Shown here: piece after piece, positions 1-5,242 of the stretch
Position numbering within the stretch: the stretch's first letter is position 1
How the letters are laid out: the number at the start of each line of letters is the position of its first letter
Assembly (NCBI GenBank): GCA_015231995.1
Contig: JADGAO010000123.1
Coordinates: 1 to 9,551, forward strand
Length of the DNA: 9,551 bases
From: Nitrospinota bacterium
Lineage (GTDB): Bacteria; Nitrospinota_A; UBA7883; JACRLM01
Reading direction: 5' to 3'
Translations under genes and position numbers: made by a program
The notes under the pieces: model-generated
The model's input: the letters and a program-made list of their open reading frames with translations, nothing else
What the model was told of the DNA's origin: nothing
Databases searched by the model: none

Positions 1-30
1 GATTATTTAATGGATAATAATGGCGTGGGG

Positions 31-46
31 TTCCATGATGATGGAA
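31..46. repeat. Small perfect inverted repeat upstream of lipoprotein gene
   Basis: TTCCAT (31-36) and ATGGAA (41-46) are perfect inverted arms around a GATG loop, 30 bases before the lipoprotein start. It could be a hairpin in the leader or an operator half-site pair. A possible -10 (GATAAT, 13-18) lies just upstream, but its -35 would fall outside the window, so the promoter cannot be judged. Confidence 0.35.
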
Positions 47-76
47 ATAACTTTGAAACGTATTGGAGGGAATGAG

Positions 77-580
77 ATGTTGAAGTTGAAGAATTTCGCG
101 GTTGTTTTTATTTGCGGGCTATCTTTTGTCGCCCTTACATCCTGCGGTAGCGGGGGCGGTTCATCTTCCAGCGGTAGCTCTTCCACCAGCTCAACTTCCG
201 GTGGGTCAACGACAAGCGGCGGATCCAGCTCCAGCGGTGGGACCGGCGGTAGCAAAGTCAGTTGCACGTCCCCCGCCCCTGACCATAGTTGCGTCGAGTA
301 TACTTTTTCCGGCAGTAACTCCAGTTTTTCGGGAACCGGCGCGATATACTTTTATGAAACTATCACATCCGCCACTGATGGCGCGGCGGTCTGCGGTTTT
401 CTCAATTCCACAACAACCAATTCGGGCGGAACGGAGAGCAATATCTCCTCGCCATGCGAAGCCGGGCAGACACAGGGAACAGGATGCGCTTCGGCTGGCT
501 CCATCGGCTACTGTTCGTTCGACATAACCGGCAATTCGACCTCCTCGACCATCTCCAACTCCACATGGCATAACCTGTAA
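77..580 (+). CDS. Small secreted lipoprotein with Ser/Gly/Thr linker and Cys-rich domain
   Basis: The product is a predicted 167-residue lipoprotein of unknown function. Residues 1-22 form a short signal peptide (two Lys, then a hydrophobic core) ending in the lipobox L-T-S-C, so Cys23 should be the lipidated N-terminus and the protein should be membrane anchored outside the cytoplasm. Residues 24-59 are a low-complexity Ser/Gly/Thr linker. Residues 60-167 contain six cysteines (63, 72, 106, 127, 137, 146), enough for three disulfides, which suits an extracytoplasmic domain. The start at 77 is chosen over an in-frame ATG at 20 because GGAGGG (65-70) sits 6 bases before it and the signal peptide begins there. 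The C-terminal domain matches no family I recognise. A strong hairpin follows the stop. Confidence 0.8.
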   Translation: MLKLKNFAVVFICGLSFVALTSCGSGGGSSSSGSSSTSSTSGGSTTSGGSSSSGGTGGSKVSCTSPAPDHSCVEYTFSGSNSSFSGTGAIYFYETITSATDGAAVCGFLNSTTTNSGGTESNISSPCEAGQTQGTGCASAGSIGYCSFDITGNSTSSTISNSTWHNL

Positions 581-613
581 CCGCCGATACCGGCTGGTTG
601 TTTGGCGTGTTGA

Positions 614-647
614 CGCTGTCCGGGGTGGCTGGCGCCCCGGACAAGCG
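614..647 (+). terminator. Strong hairpin after lipoprotein gene, possible terminator
   Basis: Bases 617-625 and 635-643 form a perfect 9-bp GC-rich stem, extended by three more pairs (614-616 with 645-647) past a one-base bulge, around a 9-base loop. It lies 34 bases after the lipoprotein stop codon. Only TTATAA follows rather than a T-run, so it is a poor classical intrinsic terminator. It may be a 3' stabilising or weak termination structure. Confidence 0.45.
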
Positions 648-682
648 TTATAAGCCTCCCAGGGTTTCCGAAGTTGTAACTA

Positions 683-712
683 TTGACTACAATAGTAACG
701 ATAAAATATAAT
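683..712 (+). promoter_or_regulatory. Sigma-70-type promoter
   Basis: TTGACT (683-688) and TATAAT (707-712) are separated by 18 bases, giving 5/6 and 6/6 consensus matches. The expected start of transcription is near 719-720, which leaves a leader of about 108 bases before the next gene at 828. An ACGATAA motif (698-704) lies in the spacer and recurs in two other intergenic regions of this window. Confidence 0.75.
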
Positions 713-719
713 GAACGTA

Positions 720-827
720 GAGAAAAGGTGATCTCTGGAAGCCTGTAGCTGTGCGCGTATTGTATCGAGGAGCCGGAGGGCGAGCCGATAGCAGATAGCG
801 GGCGCGGGCGGAAGGAAGGAAGGCTTT
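720..827 (+). promoter_or_regulatory. Long GGA-rich structured 5' leader
   Basis: This untranslated leader carries six GGA motifs (737, 769, 775, 810, 814, 818), three of them forming the Shine-Dalgarno region. One GGA sits in the loop of a small hairpin (GCC 772-774, loop GGAG, GGC 779-781) enclosed by TATCG (763-767) and CGATA (786-790). AAGCCT (739-744) is perfectly complementary to AGGCTT (821-826), which lies between the Shine-Dalgarno and the ATG. This layout resembles leaders repressed by CsrA/RsmA, which binds GGA in hairpin loops and over ribosome binding sites. The regulator is an inference; no csrA is in the window. Confidence 0.4.
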
Positions 828-1166
828 ATGGCGACACAAGCAGACGGAAGCGTAAGTCCCATCTACGCCATGAGGGAAAGCCTGAACCTTCAATCCCAAA
901 TCAAAGAGGCCAAGGTGCTTGGCCCCGCTGGAATGCGGACCGACCTGATCCAGAAACTAACGGTGACGCCGCCGCCTTCCGCTGAAGAGCTTACCGCACC
1001 CCCTCCCCCAAAGGAGGATACGAAGAGCGTTACCGCCGCCAACGGCAAGTACGGTTTTATTTCTACCCGCCCGGCGGAGGCCCCTAAACCGAAAGAAACA
1101 GCCCCCGCCCCTGTCGTCGCGGCGAACGTTTACCGGGAAACGCAAGGTTTCGCGGCGGTCGCGTAA
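828..1166 (+). CDS. Small proline-rich disordered protein, unknown function
   Basis: The ORF encodes 112 residues with no signal peptide, membrane segment or recognised domain. Residues 1-45 could be partly helical. The rest is rich in Pro, Ala, Lys and Glu with runs such as TPPP and APPPP, which suggests an intrinsically disordered protein. GGAAGGAAGG (810-819) is a strong Shine-Dalgarno with about 8 bases to the ATG. The gene has its own strong promoter and a long GGA-rich leader, which supports real expression. It ends only 12 bp from the convergent pyrophosphatase stop codon. I do not recognise the family. Its length, leader and promoter make it more than a chance ORF. Confidence 0.7.
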   Translation: MATQADGSVSPIYAMRESLNLQSQIKEAKVLGPAGMRTDLIQKLTVTPPPSAEELTAPPPPKEDTKSVTAANGKYGFISTRPAEAPKPKETAPAPVVAANVYRETQGFAAVA

Positions 1167-1178
1167 AACGGGACGTAA

Positions 1179-1748
1179 CTAGTAGGTCGGAAGGACGACG
1201 CCGTATTCTTTCAATAAAGCGCTTCGTTCTTTCTTAAAGAACTCCATAGACTGCAGTATGGCGGTAGCCGCTTCATCCTGGTTAAGGAAGTCTTTGACTA
1301 TCACTTCCTTATTTTCCAGCGTCTTGTATTCTTCGAAAAACTTCCTCAACTCGTTACGCTGGTATGGCGGCAGTTGGGTTATGTTGAAGATTTCCGCATA
1401 GGCGGGGTCGGACGCGGCCACGGAGATAATCTTGTCGTCCACCTCTCCCTGGTCGAGCATCCGCATCATGCCGATGACGCGAGCCTCCACCAGGGCGCCC
1501 GACGGGATGGTCTCGGAGCATAAAACGAAAATGTCCAGCGGGTCGCGGTCGTCGCAATAGGTCTGCGGAATAAACCCGTAGCCGTGAGGATAATGGACCG
1601 CGCCATGAAGCACCCTGTCCACCTTGATAAGTCCGTTTTTTTTGTCCAACTCCAGCTTGAGGCGGCTGTTGGACTCTATCTCGATGAAAGCGTTAACGTA
1701 GGCTGGCGCCCTCTCGCCGATAAATATATCGAACCAGGGATGATTCAT
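1179..1748 (-). CDS. ppa: Inorganic pyrophosphatase, family I
   Basis: The enzyme hydrolyses pyrophosphate to two phosphates in the cytoplasm and so pulls biosynthetic reactions, including sulfate activation, forward. It has 189 residues, close to bacterial family I enzymes. Active-site residues can be matched by eye to the E. coli enzyme: Glu23, Lys31, Glu33, Arg45, Tyr57, then the metal-binding stretch D67-R-D-P-L-D72, then Asp99, Asp104/105, Lys106 and the EYK motif near residue 142. The residue after the first Asp of the signature is Arg rather than the usual small or acidic residue. The start is supported by an AAGGTGAT ribosome binding site (complement of 1757-1765). It lies downstream of the RRM gene on the same strand, but a strong terminator separates them, so its own promoter is probably in 1749-1840. 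Confidence 0.95.
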   Translation of the reverse strand: MNHPWFDIFIGERAPAYVNAFIEIESNSRLKLELDKKNGLIKVDRVLHGAVHYPHGYGFIPQTYCDDRDPLDIFVLCSETIPSGALVEARVIGMMRMLDQGEVDDKIISVAASDPAYAEIFNITQLPPYQRNELRKFFEEYKTLENKEVIVKDFLNQDEAATAILQSMEFFKKERSALLKEYGVVLPTY

Positions 1749-1783
1749 GATTTAGTATCACCTTTTAAATTAATGAGATATGG

Positions 1784-1838
1784 CAACGGTTGCGGACAAG
1801 GGGGCAATTGCGCCCCTCATATCCGACAATAGCCGTTG
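1784..1838. other. Nested inverted-repeat structure upstream of ppa
   Basis: Three inverted repeats are nested here: CAACGG (1784-1789) with CCGTTG (1833-1838); CGGA (1793-1796) with TCCG (1822-1825); and GGGGC (1801-1805) with GCCCC (1812-1816), around a 6-base loop. Together they could fold into one long interrupted hairpin. It lies between the RRM terminator and the ppa start, so it could be part of the ppa leader or an extra termination or processing structure. Confidence 0.4.
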
Positions 1839-1878
1839 AAAAAATAAAAAACCCCGTGGCCGAAGCGCACGGGGTTTT
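1839..1878 (-). terminator. Intrinsic terminator of the RRM gene
   Basis: Bases 1848-1858 and 1868-1878 form a perfect 11-bp stem with a CCCCGTG/CACGGGG core around a 9-base loop. On the minus strand the stem is followed by a U-rich run (complement of the A-rich 1839-1848). It starts 17 bases after the RRM stop codon, so it is a textbook rho-independent terminator for that gene. Confidence 0.85.
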
Positions 1879-1895
1879 GAAAAATCGTTGTCGGT

Positions 1896-2210
1896 TTAGT
1901 AGCGCGAACCGCCGCCGCCGCCACGTCCGCCACGTCCGCCGCCGCCGCCGCCAGTGCGGGGCTCCATCGGCTTGGCTTCAGACACACGCAAGGCGCGTCC
2001 GTCTACGCTGACGCCATCGAACATGCTGATAGCCGCTTCCGCTTCCTCGTCGGTCGACATTTCAACGAAGGCAAATCCTTTAGAGCGATTTGTCTCACGG
2101 TCAATGATAACCTTTGCGGATTCCACAGTTCCCGCCTGCTCGAACTGTTCGCGCAGCGATTGGTCGGTTGTGGAATAGGACATGTTGCCCACGTATAGTT
2201 TCTTACCCAT
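1896..2210 (-). CDS. Glycine-rich RRM RNA-binding protein
   Basis: This is a single RNA recognition motif protein of 104 residues. RNP2 is LYVGNM at residues 5-10 and RNP1 is KGFAFVEM at 44-51, with the aromatic residues expected to stack on RNA. Residues 87-104 are a glycine tail with two RGG-like steps ending in SRY. Such short RRM proteins occur in cyanobacteria, proteobacteria and candidate phyla, often as RNA chaperones or cold-induced proteins; that role here is inferred from the family. The start is fixed by a GGAG ribosome binding site (complement of 2216-2219) six bases from the ATG. The gene is monocistronic or nearly so, with a strong terminator directly downstream. Its leader of about 20 bases is A/T-rich. 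Confidence 0.93.
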   Translation of the reverse strand: MGKKLYVGNMSYSTTDQSLREQFEQAGTVESAKVIIDRETNRSKGFAFVEMSTDEEAEAAISMFDGVSVDGRALRVSEAKPMEPRTGGGGGGRGGRGGGGGSRY

Positions 2211-2237
2211 TAGAACTCCAAAATAAAAACGCGAAAA

Positions 2238-2266
2238 ATAATATGCCCCCGCCGACCGGAACTTAA
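2238..2266 (-). promoter_or_regulatory. Candidate promoter of the RRM gene
   Basis: On the minus strand, TATTAT (complement of 2238-2243) lies 17 bases after a weak TTAAGT (complement of 2261-2266). The -35 overlaps the hairpin TTAAGC/GCTTAA (2263-2268, 2273-2278), which could be an operator. The -10 is good and the -35 is poor (3/6). Confidence 0.35.
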
Positions 2267-2342
2267 GCCCAAGCTTAAAGGATCCCTATGCGAAGCGCGA
2301 CTAACTTTTAAATGTTAACACAGATTACAACGGGTGGGTAAA

Positions 2343-2528
2343 CTATTTTTTTATTAAATCTTTGGGCGCTTGAGAAACAGAAGGCTTCTTGCTTCGACCA
2401 ATTGTGCTTCGCCTCATTACGACATGAACGATAAAAAGACAATTATCGTCATCCTCCATGCGCGAATGGCGAACGGTTTGATGTGGGAGAATCTGTCCAA
2501 TAATTATCTGCTTGATTCTTAATGACAT
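2343..2528 (-). CDS. Doubtful small ORF, 61 residues
   Basis: The minus-strand ORF encodes 61 residues with no recognised domain. There is no convincing Shine-Dalgarno before the ATG, and its start overlaps the -35 of the oppositely oriented promoter at 2522-2550. It also contains the 7-bp inverted repeat at 2428-2449. It is listed only because it fills an otherwise open gap. A chance ORF is more likely. Confidence 0.15.
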   Translation of the reverse strand: MSLRIKQIIIGQILPHQTVRHSRMEDDDNCLFIVHVVMRRSTIGRSKKPSVSQAPKDLIKK

Positions 2529-2550
2529 CTCGCTGAAATAGCGCTATAAT
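2522..2550 (+). promoter_or_regulatory. Sigma-70-type promoter of the receiver-TPR gene
   Basis: ATGACA (2522-2527, 5/6) and TATAAT (2545-2550, 6/6) are separated by 17 bases. The predicted transcription start near 2557 gives a leader of about 50 bases containing the AGGAGG at 2588-2593. Confidence 0.75.
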
Positions 2551-2608
2551 GCTTTAGATATGTTCGCAGAGCTGTACTTTAAACAATAGGAGGTAGGCCC
2601 ACGCTCTG

Positions 2609-3769
2609 ATGGTTAACGAGCTTGCTGAAACTCGCGTTCTTGTCGTGGACAACCCGTCGGAAGTCCGCAACACGCGGGAGATGTTGCGGCAACTGAATTT
2701 TAACAACATCTCCGAAATGACATCTGGACTGCAGGTGCTTACGGAGATAAAGAAAAACCCTCCCGGACTGGTTATCGTCAACTTCATCCTTCCGCAATAT
2801 TCCGGCCTTCAGGTGTTCAAATCCATGAGGTCGGACAAGTCTTTGGCCGTCATCAAGTTCATAATGGTCGTGCCCAAGCTTAACAGGCGGGAGATGGAGG
2901 ACCTCAAAAATCAGGGAGTGGAGCACATCCTCGTCCGTCCCTTCGACTCCGAGAAGTTGAGAGACACGATCTACGACGCCTTCGGGATTAAAGTCGGCGA
3001 CGTGAAGGAGACCGCCGCGGCCCTATACAAAGAAGGGATGGAGTCGTTCAACCATAAGAAGTGGGAGGACGCTCTCAAAAAGTTCCGCCAGGCCAACGAC
3101 TCGTTCCAGGCTCCGGCGCATTTTTTCATGCAGGGGCGCGCCTATCTAGAGATGGCGATGAACGACCATGCCCTGGCCGCTTTCCAGAACGCGCTGGCCA
3201 AGGGCGCTCCCAGAGCAGAGGTGGAGCATTGGATGGCCATCGCCAATCAAAAGAAAAAGGATTACGAGACCTCCGTAAAAGCTCTCGAGCAGGCCGCCTT
3301 CAAGGCGGATGCCGGAGCCAGCGCCCATCTCGAACTGGGCAAAGGCTACCTTAATGTGGACATGGTGGAGAAAGCCGGCGAAGCCTTCGCCAACGCCGTG
3401 AAAATGGAGCCGGGCAACATCGCCCAACGCACGGAGATCGGCAACGCCTATCTGGACAAGGGGTTATACAGCCACGCCGAGCAGGTGTTTGGCGAGGCCA
3501 TTGACATAAGCCCAGATCAGATAAACCTTTACAACCGCATGGCTATGGCCCTTCGTAAACAGGCCAAGTACGCGGAGGCGATAAACATCTACATCAAGGC
3601 CCTCAAGGTCGCTCCGGGCGACGAGGGGCTTTTCTACAACCTTGCGCGCGCGCTGTTCGAGTCCGGGCAAAAAGACAGGGCTGTCAAAGCCCTTGAAAAA
3701 GCCATCAGCCTCGACCCGGAATTCACCGAGGCGATAACCTTGAAAAACGAATATCTGGCGGCGCATTAG
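2609..3769 (+). CDS. Degenerate receiver domain fused to TPR array
   Basis: The protein has 386 residues. Residues 8-126 follow the CheY-like receiver fold (VLVVD at 10-14, the beta-3 strand LVIVNFILP, KFIMVV, and the closing HILVRPF), but key residues are changed. Compared with CheY, Asp13 becomes Asn15, the phospho-acceptor Asp57 becomes Asn58, Thr87 becomes Val88 and Lys109 becomes Arg110; only Asp14 remains. It should therefore not be phosphorylated in the usual way. Residues 134-386 are about seven tetratricopeptide repeats, a protein-docking scaffold. No signal peptide is seen, so it is probably cytoplasmic. AGGAGG (2588-2593) is perfect but 15 bases from the ATG, unusually far; CTG at 2606 is the only in-frame alternative before a stop. 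It has its own promoter and is followed by a two-hairpin repeat. The partner is unknown; it may act as a signalling adaptor. Confidence 0.85.
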   Translation: MVNELAETRVLVVDNPSEVRNTREMLRQLNFNNISEMTSGLQVLTEIKKNPPGLVIVNFILPQYSGLQVFKSMRSDKSLAVIKFIMVVPKLNRREMEDLKNQGVEHILVRPFDSEKLRDTIYDAFGIKVGDVKETAAALYKEGMESFNHKKWEDALKKFRQANDSFQAPAHFFMQGRAYLEMAMNDHALAAFQNALAKGAPRAEVEHWMAIANQKKKDYETSVKALEQAAFKADAGASAHLELGKGYLNVDMVEKAGEAFANAVKMEPGNIAQRTEIGNAYLDKGLYSHAEQVFGEAIDISPDQINLYNRMAMALRKQAKYAEAINIYIKALKVAPGDEGLFYNLARALFESGQKDRAVKALEKAISLDPEFTEAITLKNEYLAAH

Positions 3770-3770
3770 T

Positions 3771-3834
3771 ACAAGGGGCGAACCTGCGCGTTCGCCCGCA
3801 TGAGCGAGGGCAGACACACTGGTCTGCCCCTACA
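3771..3834. repeat. Two-hairpin REP-like intergenic element
   Basis: Immediately after the TPR gene stop come two hairpins: GGGCGAA (3776-3782) with TTCGCCC (3791-3797), and GGGCAGAC (3808-3815) with GTCTGCCC (3822-3829), ending in GCCCCTAC. A related unit, GGGCGG with CCGCCCCTAC, is found at 7828-7851. Elements of this general form (GC hairpins bounded by CCCCTAC) are dispersed in many environmental bacterial genomes. It may also slow or end transcription, although no T-run follows. Confidence 0.6.
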
Positions 3835-3845
3835 TTGGGATTTTG

Positions 3846-3874
3846 GTGACAGGCCGCCCCCGGCGAAGCATAAT
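3846..3874 (+). promoter_or_regulatory. Sigma-70-type promoter of the DUF5610-like gene
   Basis: GTGACA (3846-3851, 5/6) and CATAAT (3869-3874, 5/6) are separated by 17 bases. The expected transcription start near 3881 falls inside the left arm of the 3877-3914 inverted repeat. Confidence 0.6.
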
Positions 3875-3876
3875 GG

Positions 3877-3914
3877 CGTTATCGTTAAAGTTGAAACGCT
3901 TCTTTCCGATAACG
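3877..3914. promoter_or_regulatory. Perfect 8-bp inverted repeat at the transcription start, possible operator
   Basis: CGTTATCG (3877-3884) and CGATAACG (3907-3914) are perfect inverted arms 22 bases apart. The centre also holds AAAG/CTTT. It covers the predicted +1 of the DUF5610-like gene. This position fits a repressor operator or a 5' UTR hairpin. Confidence 0.5.
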
Positions 3915-3945
3915 AGGAAAAGGCCCATTTATTTAGAGGCGAGTC

Positions 3946-4749
3946 ATGGCTGACATTGGAACCGGGGGAATCCGCCCGCAGGTTGACGCAAGGGTGAACC
4001 CTTATGACAACAAAGACGCGAAGTCACAGCAGTCGCAATCCAAAGGAGCGCAGGCGAAGGGCGACAGCGTGGAGCTTGACAACTTCATCCAAAAACTCGC
4101 GGGCCGCCTGAATGACTTCTTCAAAACCGACAAAGCCGCCGGCTCCCAGTTCGCGCAGACAGTGACGGAAATCTCCATGCGCGCGAACATAAAACAGACT
4201 TTCGAGGGATCGGTCTCCGTTCAGGGCGCGGATGGGGCCAAAATTTCCGCCTACTCCAAACAGACCAGCGAGGTCAGCGTCCAGATAGACGCCCGCATGA
4301 GCCAGGCCCAAGAGGTTGTCGACGCCCATTCGGCCGCCATTGACCAGCAGGCCCAGTTCACTCCAGAGGCCACCGCGCAAAGGATAACCGATTTCGCCCT
4401 CAGCTTTTTCCCTATCTACTCAAGCCAGCACAAGGATCAATCCTTCGAACAACAGGCGAACGATTACCAGAAACTAGTCGAAGGGGCGATTGATAGCGGA
4501 TTCACCGAAGCTGGCAAGATATTGGGCGATCTTCCGAACGGCGTGTCGGATCAGATACAGCAGACCCACGACCTTGTCTGGCAAAAGCTATCGTCGTTCT
4601 TCGACTACATCAGGCAGAACGCGGACAAAACGAGGGAAGCCGCCGACAGCGGCGACTGGAAGAACTTCGTGACCGATTTTTTCGCCCAGCAGTCGCAAGC
4701 TAAACCGGAAGGCGGCGATACGGTAAGCAAGGAAGCAGGAGCGTCGTAG
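3946..4749 (+). CDS. DUF5610-like protein, function unknown
   Basis: The protein has 267 residues with no signal peptide or membrane segment. Residues 1-40 are polar and disordered. Residues 41-118 alternate helical and strand-like stretches (about 87-116 reads as strands). Residues 138-225 resemble DUF5610: FTPEATAQRITDFAL, then a charged helix, then LVEGAIDSGFTEAGKILGDL and a final amphipathic helix containing QTHDLVWQKL. The tail is polar. DUF5610 has no established biochemical function. The start at 3946 is supported by AGAGG just upstream and by a promoter plus inverted repeat. An overlapping frame from 3800 lacks coding character. It follows the receiver-TPR gene on the same strand, separated by a repeat element and its own promoter, so any functional link is only suggestive. 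Confidence 0.82.
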   Translation: MADIGTGGIRPQVDARVNPYDNKDAKSQQSQSKGAQAKGDSVELDNFIQKLAGRLNDFFKTDKAAGSQFAQTVTEISMRANIKQTFEGSVSVQGADGAKISAYSKQTSEVSVQIDARMSQAQEVVDAHSAAIDQQAQFTPEATAQRITDFALSFFPIYSSQHKDQSFEQQANDYQKLVEGAIDSGFTEAGKILGDLPNGVSDQIQQTHDLVWQKLSSFFDYIRQNADKTREAADSGDWKNFVTDFFAQQSQAKPEGGDTVSKEAGAS

Positions 4750-4824
4750 GCGACAGGTCCCCCCCCCTTTTTTTGCGCCACTGCAGAAGGATGGAAGGAT
4801 GAGGGGTATCATTCAATTTTATTT

Positions 4825-4915
4825 TTGTCATCCTGAGGGAGTCTTCGACCGAAGGATCAAAGTATGAAATAATATTCTTTTGGATAGATTCTTCGGCTCC
4901 GCCTCAGAATGACAA
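4825..4915. repeat. MITE-like imperfect inverted repeat
   Basis: The left arm (4825-4858) begins TTGTCATCCTGAGG and ends CCGAAGGATC. The right arm (4887-4915) begins GATTCTTCGG and ends CCTCAGAATGACAA. The reverse complement of the right arm matches the left at most positions, around a ~28-base A/T-rich centre. Elements with these TGTCAT(C/T)CTGAG ends are common dispersed repeats in bacterial genomes and carry no gene. AATGACAATG repeats at 4930-4939, possibly a remnant of a second end. Confidence 0.75.
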
Positions 4916-4966
4916 TGGTCGTACACTCATAATGACAATGCAGAGTTTACGGAAAAGCGAAACAAA

Positions 4967-5157
4967 GACGGCGGGGTGAAGATACTCCCTTTGTCCCCCG
5001 AAGCTCAGGGGACCGCAACGCAGTTGCGAGGGGGTTTACCCCCCCGGCGCGGAGTTTACCCTTGAGCGATAGCGAAGGGCGCCCACCCCCGAACTTCGGG
5101 GAGGGAAAAGGAAGGAGCCTTCACTTCGCCCTGCAATGTACAAGAACACCCCCGCCG
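4967..5157. repeat. Composite intergenic repeat block
   Basis: The block starts with GACGGCGGGGTGAAGA (4967-4982), identical to 7856-7871. It ends with AAGAACACCCCCGCCG (5142-5157), one mismatch from 7868-7883. Bases 5085-5154 recur inverted at 9479-9550. Internal hairpins include GTCCCC/GGGGAC, CGCAAC/GTTGCG, GGGGG/CCCCC and CCCCG/CGGGG. It is a mosaic of dispersed non-coding repeats. Confidence 0.7.
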
Positions 5158-5193
5158 AGCAAATTTATGGGGCGTTTGCCTCTGAATCTTTCT

Positions 5194-5205
5194 ATATGCG
5201 CATAT
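5194..5205. promoter_or_regulatory. Perfect 12-bp palindrome upstream of typA promoter
   Basis: ATATGCGCATAT reads the same on both strands. It lies about 40 bases upstream of the typA -10, a position suited to an activator or nucleoid-protein site. The in-frame upstream ATG at 5204 is simply part of this palindrome. Confidence 0.4.
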
Positions 5206-5242
5206 GCAGAAGAAACTTATTTACCCTATATCAACTAATTCA

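Larger units (their letters stand above)
2221..2608. other. Intergenic region between the divergent RRM and receiver-TPR genes
   Basis: This is a ~390-bp region between divergent genes. From left to right it holds the candidate RRM promoter, a TTAAGC/GCTTAA hairpin, a weak minus-strand ORF (2343-2528), an ACGATAA (2428-2434)/TTATCGT (2443-2449) inverted repeat with an 8-base gap, and the promoter and Shine-Dalgarno of the downstream receiver-TPR gene. I see no RNA gene or mobile element. Confidence 0.6.

Noticed and set aside
102..571. Open frames on both strands overlapping the lipoprotein gene (102-527 and 206-571)
   Set aside because: No ribosome binding site or domain. The lipoprotein frame has a signal peptide and a Shine-Dalgarno.
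720..827. Known c-di-GMP, THF or other riboswitch in the leader
   Set aside because: I could not match the conserved core of any class I know, so only a generic structured leader is claimed.
3800..3997. 65-codon ORF from 3800 overlapping the DUF5610-like start
   Set aside because: It runs through the REP-like hairpin, the promoter and the inverted repeat, and shows no domain.
4759..4774. C9T7 run as a phase-variation tract
   Set aside because: It lies after the stop codon of the DUF5610-like gene and before no nearby promoter element, so slippage would not switch a reading frame.
4967..5157. CRISPR array in the repeat-rich gap
   Set aside because: The repeats are irregular in spacing and sequence, with no unit of constant length separated by spacers, and no cas gene is present.
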